A DNA stretch of 64,000 nucleotides from Streptomyces spiramyceticus. GTDB taxonomy: Bacteria; Actinomycetota; Actinomycetes; Streptomycetales; Streptomycetaceae. The notes under the pieces are model-generated. The model searched no databases. It saw only the letters and a list, made by a program, of their open reading frames with translations, and was not told the DNA's origin. This document shows, piece by piece, positions 19,280 to 27,730 of the stretch. A program made the position numbers and the translations under genes. Every line of letters starts with the position of its first letter. Position 1 is the first letter of the stretch. Where the stretch lies: contig NZ_JARBAX010000001.1 of NCBI RefSeq assembly GCF_028807635.1, positions 1,749,001 to 1,813,000 on the forward strand. Direction: 5' to 3'.

Positions 19280-19779
19280 GAAACTGTCGGTGCGGGCGAC
19301 GGACCTGTGATGCCTTTCTCCGACCTCCAGCCGTCGACGATCGCCGCCTGGAGTCCGAACATCTCGGCCTTCTCGTCCGGCTCCTCGTGGTCGTAACCGA
19401 GAAGATGCAGCACGCCATGGACGGTCAGGAGCTGGAGCTCCTCGTCCATGGAGTGCTGCGTCTCGGCGTCCTCACCCTGCTTCTTGGCGACCTCCGGGCA
19501 GAGAACGATGTCGCCGAGGAGCCCCTGCGGGGGCTCCGCGGCGTCATCGTCCCGTGACGGCGGACGGAGCTCGTCCATCGGGAAGGACATGACATCGGTC
19601 GGACCGGGGAGGTCCATCCACTGCATGTGGAGCTGCTCCATGGCGGCCGTGTCCACGACGATCACCGAGAGTTCGGAGAGCGGGTGGATCCGCATCCGGG
19701 TGAGTGCGTAGCGGGCGATGTCGAGGATCGCCTGCTCGTCGACCTCGGTTCCGGATTCGTTGTTGACGTCGATCGACAT
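19276..19779 (-). CDS. ybeY: Endoribonuclease YbeY
   Basis: Metal-dependent RNase that matures the 16S rRNA 3' end and takes part in ribosome quality control. The 167-residue protein has the zinc motif [11 protein letters not shown] with His121, His125 and His131, and the upstream [10 protein letters not shown] block. It lies 28 bp downstream of the PhoH-like gene and overlaps the CNNM gene, the standard bacterial order. Confidence 0.96.
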   Translation of the reverse strand: MSIDVNNESGTEVDEQAILDIARYALTRMRIHPLSELSVIVVDTAAMEQLHMQWMDLPGPTDVMSFPMDELRPPSRDDDAAEPPQGLLGDIVLCPEVAKKQGEDAETQHSMDEELQLLTVHGVLHLLGYDHEEPDEKAEMFGLQAAIVDGWRSEKGITGPSPAPTVS

Positions 19780-19807
19780 GGTGCTGGGTTACTCCCGCTT
19801 TAAAATG

Positions 19808-20818
19808 TCACGACCCGTTGCGGTCGTCGTACTGCTGGTACGCGTCGACGATACGGCCGACGAGCTTGTGCCTGACGACATCCTGCGACGTGAGCAAGGA
19901 GAAGTGCACGTCCTCGACCTCGTCCAGGATCTCCCGGACCTGGCGCAGACCGCTCTTCGTCCCACCCGGCAGGTCGACTTGGGTCACGTCACCCGTGACG
20001 ACGATCTTCGAGTCGAAGCCGAGCCTCGTCAGGAACATCTTCATCTGCTCGGCGCTCGTGTTCTGCGCCTCGTCCAGGATGATGAACGCGTCGTTGAGCG
20101 TGCGGCCTCGCATGTACGCCAGCGGGGCGACCTCGATCGTGCCCGCGGCCATCAGGCGCGGAATCGAGTCGGGGTCGAGCATGTCGTGCAGTGCGTCGTA
20201 GAGCGGGCGCAGATACGGGTCGATCTTCTCGAAGAGCGTGCCGGGCAGGAAGCCGAGCCGCTCACCCGCCTCGACAGCGGGCCTGGTCAGGATGATCCGG
20301 TTGACCTGCTTGGACTGCAGGGCCTGGACCGCCTTGGCCATGGCGAGATAGGTCTTGCCCGTACCGGCGGGGCCGATGGCGAAGACGATGGTGTGCTTGT
20401 CGATGGCGTCGACGTACCGCTTCTGGTTGAGCGTCTTGGGGCGGATGGTCCGGCCGCGGCTGGACAGGATGTTCTGGGTGAGCACCTCGGCCGGGGTCTC
20501 GGTGTCCAGTTCCCCTGCGGTGCCGTTGGCGGTCGCCCTGAGCATGGCGATCGAGCGTTCCACTGCGTCCTCCGTCATCGGCAGTCCGGTGCGGAGCACC
20601 AGCATCATCTCGTCGAACAGGCGCTGGATCAGGGCGACATCGGCCGCGTCCCCGATCGCACTGACCTCATTCCCCCGGACATGAATGTCAACGGCCGGGA
20701 ATGCCTTCTCGATCACGCGCAACAGGGAGTCGCTGGAACCCAGAACCGTCACCATCGGGTGCACAGCAGGAACGGTGAACTGGGCGCGGGCCTGCGGGTG
20801 TGTGGGTGTCTCAGTCAT
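19808..20818 (-). CDS. PhoH-like ATPase
   Basis: A 336-residue PhoH-family P-loop ATPase of unknown exact role, usually next to ybeY and thought to act in RNA metabolism. A small N-terminal KH-like region is followed by Walker [12 protein letters not shown] (about 138-148) and Walker [10 protein letters not shown], then the [10 protein letters not shown] motif. I start at the ATG at 20818 ([14 protein letters not shown]) by resemblance to related proteins. An ATG at 20842 has GGGAGG only one base upstream, so that Shine-Dalgarno would serve it poorly. Confidence 0.9.
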   Translation of the reverse strand: MTETPTHPQARAQFTVPAVHPMVTVLGSSDSLLRVIEKAFPAVDIHVRGNEVSAIGDAADVALIQRLFDEMMLVLRTGLPMTEDAVERSIAMLRATANGTAGELDTETPAEVLTQNILSSRGRTIRPKTLNQKRYVDAIDKHTIVFAIGPAGTGKTYLAMAKAVQALQSKQVNRIILTRPAVEAGERLGFLPGTLFEKIDPYLRPLYDALHDMLDPDSIPRLMAAGTIEVAPLAYMRGRTLNDAFIILDEAQNTSAEQMKMFLTRLGFDSKIVVTGDVTQVDLPGGTKSGLRQVREILDEVEDVHFSLLTSQDVVRHKLVGRIVDAYQQYDDRNGS

Positions 20819-21000
20819 GGGCCGGCACTGTGGCCTGCACATACCTCCCGTTGCAGGGTTCTCGCTGATCGACAACCTCTCGAATACCAGCGTACGACGG
20901 TGCACTGACAACGCCGAGGGCTTTTCGGGCGCGCTCCCGCACTCGGTACCGAGCGGTTACGCGGGCTGCCGTGCAGGCGGTTTTGCAGCCGGACACCCCC

Positions 21001-22134
21001 TTAAGCGGGCCTGCGGAAGCCGATCGTCGGCACCGCCCTGCGCAGCGGCCACACCCGGGTGGCCGTCGGCAGCAGCCCGTCCAGGAACGCGTACCTGCGC
21101 AGCGCCTCCGGGTTCTGCCCGTCGCACGCCTGCACCTGCTGCCACCAGGCGGCGACCTCGGTCCAGCCGGGCGCCGACAGGGAGCCGCCGAATTCCTGCA
21201 CCGACAGGGCGGCGGTCAGCCCGGCGAAGGCCAGCCGGTCTGCGAGCGGCCAGCCCGCGAGCGTACCGGTGACGAATCCGGCGACGAAGACGTCGCCGGC
21301 GCCGGTCGGGTCCAGTGCCTTGACGGCGATGGCGGGAACCTCCGCCGTCTCCCCGGTCGCCCCGTCCACGGCGTACGCCCCCTCCGCGCCCAGCGTCACG
21401 ACGGCGACCGGCACCTTCTCAGCCAGGGCGCGGGCGGCGGCGCGCGGGCAGTCGGTGCGGGTGTAGCGCATCGCTTCCTCGGCGTTGGGCAGGAACGCCT
21501 CGCAGTGCTCCAGGTCGGCGAGGCCCGACAGCTCCCAGCGGCCCGTTTCGTCCCAGCCCACGTCGGCGAAGATCTTGGCGCCCCGGCGGGCGGCGGAGGC
21601 GATCCACTCCTCCGTCCGGCCGGGGGTGAGGGCGGCGATCGCGGCACGTGCGCGGGGCGGGCAGTCGGGGAAGGGCCCGGGCTCGGCGGGCGGCGGGGCC
21701 TCGTGGCCGTGGGAGACCATGGTCCGCTCGCCCTCGTACGCCATGGAGACGGTGACCGGCGAGTGCCAGCCGGGGACCGTGCGTGACATCTTCAGGTCGA
21801 TGCCTTCGCCCTGGGCGAGGGCGTCCCAGCAGTACTCGCCGTAGTGGTCGTCACCGAAGGCCGCCGCCAGGGACGTACGGAGGCCGAGACGGGCCAGTGC
21901 GGTGGCCATGTTGGCCACGCCGCCGGGGCTGGATCCCATGCCGCGCGCCCAGGACTCGGTGCCGCGCACCGGGGCGCTGTCCAGGCCGGTGAAGATGATG
22001 TCGAGGAAGACCGTGCCGGTCAGGAAGACGTCGCAGCAGGGGTCGTCGGGGGCGCGCAGACCGTCCAGAGGATCGAGGTGCGCGGCCTCGTCGCGCTGTC
22101 TGCCATGGTCGGTGCTCGCTGCGTACGTACTCAC
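21001..22134 (-). CDS. PfkB-family carbohydrate kinase
   Basis: A 377-residue ribokinase-like enzyme that should phosphorylate a sugar. It has the PfkB signature 1 region GSSPGGVANMATALARLG near 67-84 and the ATP/catalytic signature LDPTGAGDVFVAGF in the C-terminal third, which carries the catalytic Asp. The N-terminal 35 residues are a non-conserved extension. The GTG start at 22134 is preceded by GGGAG. The substrate is not evident. It lies downstream of a broken glucarate dehydratase gene, which may hint at former sugar-acid metabolism here. Confidence 0.88.
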   Translation of the reverse strand: MSTYAASTDHGRQRDEAAHLDPLDGLRAPDDPCCDVFLTGTVFLDIIFTGLDSAPVRGTESWARGMGSSPGGVANMATALARLGLRTSLAAAFGDDHYGEYCWDALAQGEGIDLKMSRTVPGWHSPVTVSMAYEGERTMVSHGHEAPPPAEPGPFPDCPPRARAAIAALTPGRTEEWIASAARRGAKIFADVGWDETGRWELSGLADLEHCEAFLPNAEEAMRYTRTDCPRAAARALAEKVPVAVVTLGAEGAYAVDGATGETAEVPAIAVKALDPTGAGDVFVAGFVTGTLAGWPLADRLAFAGLTAALSVQEFGGSLSAPGWTEVAAWWQQVQACDGQNPEALRRYAFLDGLLPTATRVWPLRRAVPTIGFRRPA

Positions 22135-22226
22135 CGTGCGCTCCCGTGGTGTGGTGCGGATTCAGCCAGTGTGCCCGATACCCATCCACGGGAGCTCGCG
22201 GTAATCAGACAGTCGCTTTTCGTGTG

Positions 22227-22559
22227 TCACCAGCGGGGCAGCGCGGGCGCCGTCCAGTCCCCGTACCCCTCGGCCCGGCGCATCGCGGCGGCGTCGTCGC
22301 GGTCGCGCATCGCGCCGTACGCCGCTTCGTCGAGCCGGCGGCGGTGCAGCCGGTCCAGGGCCTCGCGGTCCAGATCGACGCCGAGGCCGGGGGCGTCGGA
22401 GACCTCCAGGCTGCCGTCCTCGAAGGTGTGGCGCCGGGTGATGACGTCCTCCGTCTGCCAGGGGTAGTGGCTGTCGCAGGAGTGGTCCAGGTTGGGGACG
22501 GTGGCGGCGACCTGGGTCATCGCGGCGAGGCTGATGCCCATGTGGGTGTTGCGTTCAGA
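22227..22559 (-). pseudogene. Glucarate dehydratase C-terminal fragment
   Basis: The reading frame [20 protein letters not shown] and the following NLDHSCDSHYPWQ match the C-terminal quarter of glucarate dehydratase (enolase superfamily). The N-terminal three-quarters, including the metal ligands and catalytic Lys, are missing. The homology begins at the last codons of rnz, so a deletion fused the remaining 3' part directly behind rnz. The fragment ends in a normal stop at 22227. It is unlikely to be functional. Confidence 0.8.
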
Positions 22560-23463
22560 GGTGGCGCTTGGGCAGGGGGACCCGCAACAGGTCGGCTGCT
22601 ACGGTCAGTTCGCCGTCGAAACCGGCCCTGCGGGCCTGCCGTTCGAAGACTTCCGGGTCGTTGTAGCGCTGCGAGAAGTGGGTCAGCACGAGATGCCGTA
22701 CGCCCGCCTCGCGCGCCACTCGGGCCGCCTGACCCGCCGTCAGGTGGCCGTGGTCGAGTGCCAGCAGCTCGTCCTCGTCGAGGAAGGTCGACTCGATGAC
22801 GAGCATGTCGCACCCCTCGGCGAGAGCAAACGCCCCGTCACACAGCCGGGTGTCCATCACGAAGGCGAACCGCTGCCCCCGGCGCACCTCGCTGACCTGG
22901 TCGAGCGTGACCCCGCCCAGCTCCCCCTCGCGCTGGATGCGGCCGACGTCCGGGCCCTTGATGCCGTGCTCGGCGAGCAGCTGGGGCAGCATCCGGCGCC
23001 CGTCCGGCTCGACAAGGCGGTAGCCGTACGACTCGACGGGGTGCGAGAGCCTGCGCGCCTCCAGGACGTACGAAGGCCCGATGGCCACCGGACCGTCGGT
23101 GGAGACCGGCACCTGCTCCAGCGGCACCGTCTCGCGGTAGGCCGTGGCGTACCGCAGGCGGTCGAAGAAGCGCTGCCCGCTCGCCGGGTAGTGCGCGGCG
23201 ACGGGGTGCGGTACCCGGTCGAGGTTGATGCGCTGGATCACGCCGGCGAGGCCGAGCGAGTGGTCGCCGTGGAAGTGCGTGACGCAGATCCGGTTCAGAT
23301 CGTGCGCGGCGACACCCGCACGCAGCATCTGGCGTTGGGTGCCCTCGCCGGGATCGAAGAGGATGCCCTCGCCGTCCCAGCGCAGGAGGTAGCCGTTGTG
23401 ATTGCGGTGCCGGGTGGGGACCTGACTGGCGGTGCCGAGGACCACCAGTTCTCGTACAGACAC
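22555..23463 (-). CDS. rnz: Ribonuclease Z
   Basis: Endonuclease that trims the 3' ends of tRNA precursors. The 302-residue metallo-beta-lactamase protein has the zinc motif [11 protein letters not shown] (about 62-72), the later [10 protein letters not shown], and LTHFSQRY near the C-terminus. It starts with a GTG at 23463, nine bases after the HIT gene stop. Streptomyces tRNA genes here (55844, 60068) lack an encoded CCA, so this activity is needed for them. Confidence 0.94.
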   Translation of the reverse strand: MSVRELVVLGTASQVPTRHRNHNGYLLRWDGEGILFDPGEGTQRQMLRAGVAAHDLNRICVTHFHGDHSLGLAGVIQRINLDRVPHPVAAHYPASGQRFFDRLRYATAYRETVPLEQVPVSTDGPVAIGPSYVLEARRLSHPVESYGYRLVEPDGRRMLPQLLAEHGIKGPDVGRIQREGELGGVTLDQVSEVRRGQRFAFVMDTRLCDGAFALAEGCDMLVIESTFLDEDELLALDHGHLTAGQAARVAREAGVRHLVLTHFSQRYNDPEVFERQARRAGFDGELTVAADLLRVPLPKRHL

Positions 23464-23472
23464 AGAATTACC

Positions 23473-23838
23473 TTATCCGGGGGGCCAGTTGAGGCCGCGG
23501 CCACCGAGGACGTGGGCGTGCGCGTGGAAGACCGTCTGGCCGGCGCCCGTACCCGTGTTGAAGACGACGCGGTAGCCGGTGGCGTCGACCTTGTCGTCGG
23601 CGGCGACCTTGCCCGCCTCGACCAGCAGGTCGGCGACGATCTGCGGATCGGCGGCGGCGAGCGCGGCGGCGTCCCTGTGGTGCACCTTGGGGATGACCAG
23701 GACGTGCGTAGGAGCCTGGGGGTTGATGTCGCGGAACGCGACGGTCGTCTCCGTCTCACGGACGACGGTCGCCGGCACCTCCCCCGAGACGATCTTGCAG
23801 AACAGGCAGTCCGCCTGCGGTTGTCCCGTTGTGGTCAT
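23473..23838 (-). CDS. HIT-family nucleotide hydrolase
   Basis: A 121-residue histidine-triad protein. The triad FHAHAHV (His105, 107, 109) is intact, and CLFC near the N-terminus is the zinc-type pair of the Hint branch. Such enzymes hydrolyse AMP-linked substrates such as adenosine phosphoramidates. The gene lies nine bases upstream of rnz and is probably co-transcribed with it. Confidence 0.92.
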   Translation of the reverse strand: MTTTGQPQADCLFCKIVSGEVPATVVRETETTVAFRDINPQAPTHVLVIPKVHHRDAAALAAADPQIVADLLVEAGKVAADDKVDATGYRVVFNTGTGAGQTVFHAHAHVLGGRGLNWPPG

Positions 23839-23906
23839 GGTCCTGGCCTCCTGGGATGCGGCTGAATCAGGATGTACCGATCAAGTATGGCCGCATGCTA
23901 TCCGTC

Positions 23907-24977
23907 CTACGGCATGCGCCTCTTGAGCATCGACCTGCTGATCCAGTACGCAAGGAACATCAGCCAGATCGTGGGAGTGACCAGCGCCCCCATCGACCAC
24001 TCCGGCAGCCCCGGCACCGCGGCGAGCACCAGCCCCACCGTGCCCAGCCACCCCACGGCGCCCGCCATCGTCATCACGGGCGGGCAGCGGCGGGCGAGTT
24101 GCAGCATCGGGGCGCGCAGCCGCTGGGGGACGCGGCGGCGTATCCACAGGCCCCAGGCGGCCCAGACCGCCACGAACAACGGCAGGCCCACGACCATCCC
24201 GTCGGGGCCGCCGGCCTGGGTGACCAGGGCGATGCCGAGGGCCAGTGACCCGATCCAGCGGGCGCTCGCCGCTGTCCGCCAGGCCATGACCTCCAGGTTG
24301 TACCGCGCGTCGCGGTCCTCCAGGTCCAGGGTCGCCGCCTCGGCGAAGCCCTCGACCGCCCTGGACCAGGCGCCGCGCCGCCGGAAGCGGTGCTTCAGCT
24401 CCAGCAGGGCCAGGTTGTGGCGGGCGGTGGCGTCCTCCGGGTCGAGGCGCAGCGCCGTACGGTACGCCTCCTCCGCGATCTTGTACTGGCGCAGCTCGTG
24501 GGCCGTGATGCCGACCAGGCAGTGCGCGAACCCCGTTTCGGGCGCCAGCGACACGGCGTGCCTGGCACAGTCGTACGCCTCCCTGCCGCGCCGCTTGTCG
24601 CCCCGGGTGCCGCGCCCGCTGTTGGCCCGGCTCAGCACGGAAGCCAGCGTGGCGTGGCCGCCCCAGTGGCCCGGGTCGAGCCTGATGGCCTCGCGTGCGG
24701 AGCGTTCCGCGTCGGCCATCGCGCCGAAGTCGGCGAGCGTGTCGGCCCGTACGATCCAGGAACTCCGGCTCATCGGGTCGCAGCGCAGCGCGTCGTCCAC
24801 GGCCTGCAGCGCACCGGCCTTGTCGCCGAGGCGGCGCAGGCAGCGGGCGAGGAGGTTCAGCGCCTCGGCGTTGTCGGGGTGGCTCGCGATGTGCGGGCCG
24901 AGGAGGGCGGCGCACGGGGCGTACCGGCCCAGGTCGAAGAGCGTTTCGGCCCGCTCAAGGGTGGCTTCGGCATTCAT
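23907..24977 (-). CDS. TPR-repeat membrane protein
   Basis: A 356-residue protein. Residues 1 to about 225 form five or six tetratricopeptide repeats (for example the stretches ending NAEALNLLARCLRRLG and DATARHNLALLELK). The C-terminal 120 residues carry about four hydrophobic helices (SLALGIALVTQAGG, GLPLFVAVWAAWGLWI, GAVGWLGTVGLVLA, TPTIWLMFLAYWI). It should be a membrane-anchored adaptor with its TPR domain in the cytoplasm. It begins 34 bp after the stop of an AAA+ ATPase on the same strand, and the two probably work together. No enzymatic motif is seen. Confidence 0.8.
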   Translation of the reverse strand: MNAEATLERAETLFDLGRYAPCAALLGPHIASHPDNAEALNLLARCLRRLGDKAGALQAVDDALRCDPMSRSSWIVRADTLADFGAMADAERSAREAIRLDPGHWGGHATLASVLSRANSGRGTRGDKRRGREAYDCARHAVSLAPETGFAHCLVGITAHELRQYKIAEEAYRTALRLDPEDATARHNLALLELKHRFRRRGAWSRAVEGFAEAATLDLEDRDARYNLEVMAWRTAASARWIGSLALGIALVTQAGGPDGMVVGLPLFVAVWAAWGLWIRRRVPQRLRAPMLQLARRCPPVMTMAGAVGWLGTVGLVLAAVPGLPEWSMGALVTPTIWLMFLAYWISRSMLKRRMP

Positions 24978-25011
24978 GAGCGTCGCATCGCCGCTCTCTC
25001 GAACCAGATGC

Positions 25012-26067
25012 TCACAGCTTTCGCTTCTTCTTCAAGTAGGCGAGGAGGTCGTCGTACGTACCTCCGTCGTTGGCGAACATGGCGACATTGCGGGCCGACG
25101 CGAACCAGGGGTCGGTGGAGGGGCGGATCTGCTTGGCCGCGCTCAGCAGGTCCTTCATGCCGATCATGCGGACCGTGCCGGTGCGGGCCGAGTCGAGCAG
25201 CGCGGTCTCGGACGCGGACTCGCAGACGTGCGCGAGGTCGGCGCCGGAGAAGCCGTCGGTCGCCTTGACGAGCTTGCCCAAGTCGACCGACTCGATGGGC
25301 CGTTCGCGCAGGTGGTAGCGGAGGATGGCCTCACGGGCGGGCTCGTCGGGCGGCAGGACGAGGAGGGTGCGGTCCAGGCGTCCGGGGCGGCGCAGCGCGA
25401 TGTCCACGTCCCAGGGGACGTTGGTGGCGGCGAGGACGAAGACGCCCTCGTTCTGGCCGTCCACGCCGTCGAGTTCGACGAGCAACTGGTTGACGGCGTT
25501 GCGCAGTCCGCTGTGGTGGGAACGGCTGCGCTTGGCGCCGAGCGCGTCCAGTTCGTCGAGGAAGACGACGCAGGGGGCCTTGCGGCGGGCGGTCTGGAAG
25601 ACGTCGTGGACGTTCTGCTCGGACTGCCCGATGTACATGTCGAGTACGTCGCTGAGCGAGACGGACATGAACGATGCGCCCAGTTCACCGGCGACGGCGC
25701 GGGCGATGAAGGTCTTGCCGCAGCCGGGCGGGCCGTACAGGAGCAGGCCGCCGCGCAGGCTCTTGCCGAAGAGTTTGCGGAGCTCGGGGTTGCGCATGGG
25801 GGCGAGGAAGGCGGCTTCGAGCCGGTCCTTGACGTCCTGCATTCCGCCGACGTCGGCGAGCCGGACGGCGCCCGGCGCTTCGATGTCCCAGGCGGAGGCG
25901 TCACCGGGGTCGCCCCGCCCGTCGGCGGCGAGCGGCGCTTCGAGCCCGGCGCCGTCGCCACCTTCTGCTGCGACGAAGCGCGGGGGCACGATCCCGCCGA
26001 CCTCCTGCTCGGCTGCTTGCCAGTCGAAGTCGGGGGTGGGAGGGGGACTTGTCGGGCATGGCGACAT
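25012..26067 (-). CDS. AAA+ ATPase without protease domain
   Basis: A 351-residue single-ring AAA+ ATPase. After a low-complexity, acidic N-terminal 65 residues, the ATPase core has Walker A GPPGCGKT (112-119), Walker B VVFLDE (167-172), and the second region of homology RRPGRLDR with the arginine finger. The C-terminal helical lid contains the GFSGADLAHVCESA motif of classical FtsH/p97-like AAA proteins. The FtsH metalloprotease domain and membrane helices are absent. It is followed by the TPR membrane protein, which may supply the membrane anchor or substrates. Confidence 0.85.
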   Translation of the reverse strand: MSPCPTSPPPTPDFDWQAAEQEVGGIVPPRFVAAEGGDGAGLEAPLAADGRGDPGDASAWDIEAPGAVRLADVGGMQDVKDRLEAAFLAPMRNPELRKLFGKSLRGGLLLYGPPGCGKTFIARAVAGELGASFMSVSLSDVLDMYIGQSEQNVHDVFQTARRKAPCVVFLDELDALGAKRSRSHHSGLRNAVNQLLVELDGVDGQNEGVFVLAATNVPWDVDIALRRPGRLDRTLLVLPPDEPAREAILRYHLRERPIESVDLGKLVKATDGFSGADLAHVCESASETALLDSARTGTVRMIGMKDLLSAAKQIRPSTDPWFASARNVAMFANDGGTYDDLLAYLKKKRKL

Positions 26068-26087
26068 GCCTACCTCTGATCTTGGCC

Positions 26088-26339
26088 AGTGCCCCTGCCT
26101 TCAGGCGGGGGGTGTAGGCCATCCTCGAACCCGAGCCGCGAAGCGGCGAGTTTGCACTATGATCTGCCCTGGCATCAGCGATAACCAAGCTGACACCAAC
26201 CGCAGTACGGCCGCCGGATCGGCGGTTGCAGGACGTGGAGCCTTAGCCGTTGGGCAGGCTGTGAAGCGTCAACCACCCAGCGGGCCGCACTTTGGCCCGA
26301 CTGGGATTCTGCCCCGTTCACGGGGCAGAGGAGATCAAG
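26088..26339 (+). mobile_element. Deletion remnant of an IS200/IS605-type element with tnpB 3' end
   Basis: Reading right, the frame from about 26158 gives ICPGISDNQADTNRSTAAGS and then AVAGRGALAVGQAVKRQPP. This resembles the C-terminal zinc-ribbon and tail of TnpB, with several ligands lost. A hairpin CCCCTGCCT-TC-AGGCGGGG lies at the left (26091-26110). The right end GCCCCGTTCACGGGGC plus AGAGGAGATCAAG (26310-26339) has the hairpin-then-TCAAG shape of IS605-family right ends. The interior of tnpB is missing, so the element is dead unless moved in trans. Confidence 0.65.
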
Positions 26340-26374
26340 AAGCGCCCAACGCCCGCTGCCCACCGGCCCGTCGG

Positions 26375-26884
26375 TCACTTGCCGGGCGGACCGGCGGTGA
26401 CGGTGGTTGTCACGGTGACGGTCACGGTCGGGCGGTCCGGGGAGCTGGTGGTCGGCGACGCGGCGTTGCAGTTGCCGAGGACGTCGGCCTGGAAGACGGT
26501 CCTGCCCGCCACCTTGGCGGTCAGGTCACCGCGCACGCACCGCCCGTCCCGCTCGTCGGTCACCTTCCCGTCGATGCGGATGTCCTTGCCGTCCTTTGTC
26601 TCGCCCTCGCAGGTGACGGTCGCGAAGTCGGTAGCGGAGGGCGTCGACTTGGCTGTGCCCTTGCCGCGCTCCTCACCGACCGTCGACGTGCAGCTCATCC
26701 ACTGCACGTCGACGCCGGCGCGCTCCAGGGCACGCGTGCCGGTCTGGTCGGTGGTCATGGCCACGGCCACCGAACTCAGCCCGTCGGCTCCTGGTTCGCA
26801 GGCCGAGACGCCGACGGCTGACGCAGCGGCGATGCCGAGTGCTGCGAGGGTGCGCCGGTTCCGGAGTCGCGTCAGTGCCTGCAT
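26375..26884 (-). CDS. Hypothetical lipoprotein
   Basis: A 169-residue exported protein of unknown role. The signal peptide (RNRRTLAALGIAAASAVGV) ends in a VSAC lipobox at Cys29. The mature part has two further cysteine pairs that could form disulfides and a C-terminal Thr/Val repeat (VTVTVTTTVT). The central region, with TVTCEGETKDGKDIRIDGKV, looks like a small beta-rich domain of the DUF4333 or mycobacterial-LpqN kind, but I cannot assign it. The IS605 remnant begins 35 bp downstream. Confidence 0.75.
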   Translation of the reverse strand: MQALTRLRNRRTLAALGIAAASAVGVSACEPGADGLSSVAVAMTTDQTGTRALERAGVDVQWMSCTSTVGEERGKGTAKSTPSATDFATVTCEGETKDGKDIRIDGKVTDERDGRCVRGDLTAKVAGRTVFQADVLGNCNAASPTTSSPDRPTVTVTVTTTVTAGPPGK

Positions 26885-26980
26885 GGGCGGCAGCCTGCCA
26901 CCGGGCCCCGGGCCGGAACAGACGACTTGCGGCCACGTTGGGGTGCAGGAACCCCACGGGCCGAAGCTGCCGTAAAGAGG

Positions 26981-27730
26981 TCAGGACCAGCGGCCCGTGC
27001 GCCCCAGCAGCAGCGCCGCCGCCGCCGTCCCCGCAGTCGACGTACGCAGCACCGTGCTCCCCAGCCGGTACGGCCTCGCCCCCGCCTCCGCGAACACCGC
27101 CAACTCCTCCGGAGACACGCCTCCTTCGGGCCCGACGACCAGCACGATCGACCCCTCTGCGGGCAGCGGCACAGTGGCCAGCGCCCCGCTGTCGCAGTCC
27201 CGGTCCTCATGAAGCACGGCCGCGAAATCCGCAGTGGCGAGAAGTGCGCCAACCTGCTTCGTGCTCATCGCGTCCGCGACCTCCGGAAACCGCACCCGGC
27301 GCGACTGCTTGCCCGCCTCGCGCGCCGTCGCACGCCACTTGGCGAGCGACTTGAGGCCCCGGTCGCCCCGCCACTGCGTGATGCAGCGCGACGCCTGCCA
27401 CGGCACGATCGCGTCGACGCCGGTCTCCGTCATGGTCTCGACGGCGACTTCGCCCCTGTCGCCCTTCGGGAGGGCCTGGACGACGGTGATACGGGGGGTG
27501 GGTTCGGGCTCCTCGGAGATTGCGTCCATCTGGACCACCAGGCGGTCCTTGCCCTCCGTCTCCCGTACGACACAGTCCGCCCAGCGCCCGAGACCGTCCG
27601 TCAGCACGACGGCCTCGCCCGCGTGCAGCCGCTTCACGGATACGGCGTGCCGCCCCTCCGGGCCGTCCAGCACGAACCGTCCCCCCGGCCCGGCCGCCAG
27701 CTTGTCGACCATGAAAACCGGCGCCGTCAT
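26981..27730 (-). CDS. rsmE: 16S rRNA m3U1498 methyltransferase RsmE
   Basis: SPOUT-class methyltransferase that modifies U1498 of 16S rRNA using S-adenosylmethionine. The 249-residue protein has an N-terminal PUA-like domain (FVLDGPEGRHAVSVKRLHAG). The C-terminal knot carries LVVGPEGGVSPEEL and YRLGSTVLRTSTA, which form the SAM site. Its ATG overlaps the stop of the nitronate monooxygenase, so the two are coupled. In Streptomyces it commonly follows dnaJ-hrcA. Confidence 0.95.
   Translation of the reverse strand: MTAPVFMVDKLAAGPGGRFVLDGPEGRHAVSVKRLHAGEAVVLTDGLGRWADCVVRETEGKDRLVVQMDAISEEPEPTPRITVVQALPKGDRGEVAVETMTETGVDAIVPWQASRCITQWRGDRGLKSLAKWRATAREAGKQSRRVRFPEVADAMSTKQVGALLATADFAAVLHEDRDCDSGALATVPLPAEGSIVLVVGPEGGVSPEELAVFAEAGARPYRLGSTVLRTSTAGTAAAALLLGRTGRWS

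Noticed and set aside
20842..20842. ATG at 20842 as the PhoH start
   Set aside because: The GGGAGG ends only one base before it, and the next ATG matches the usual N-terminus of the family; not fully excluded.
26175..26378. Minus-strand 67-codon frame in the IS605 remnant
   Set aside because: The opposite strand carries a TnpB-like frame, and this one has no ribosome-binding site or recognisable content.
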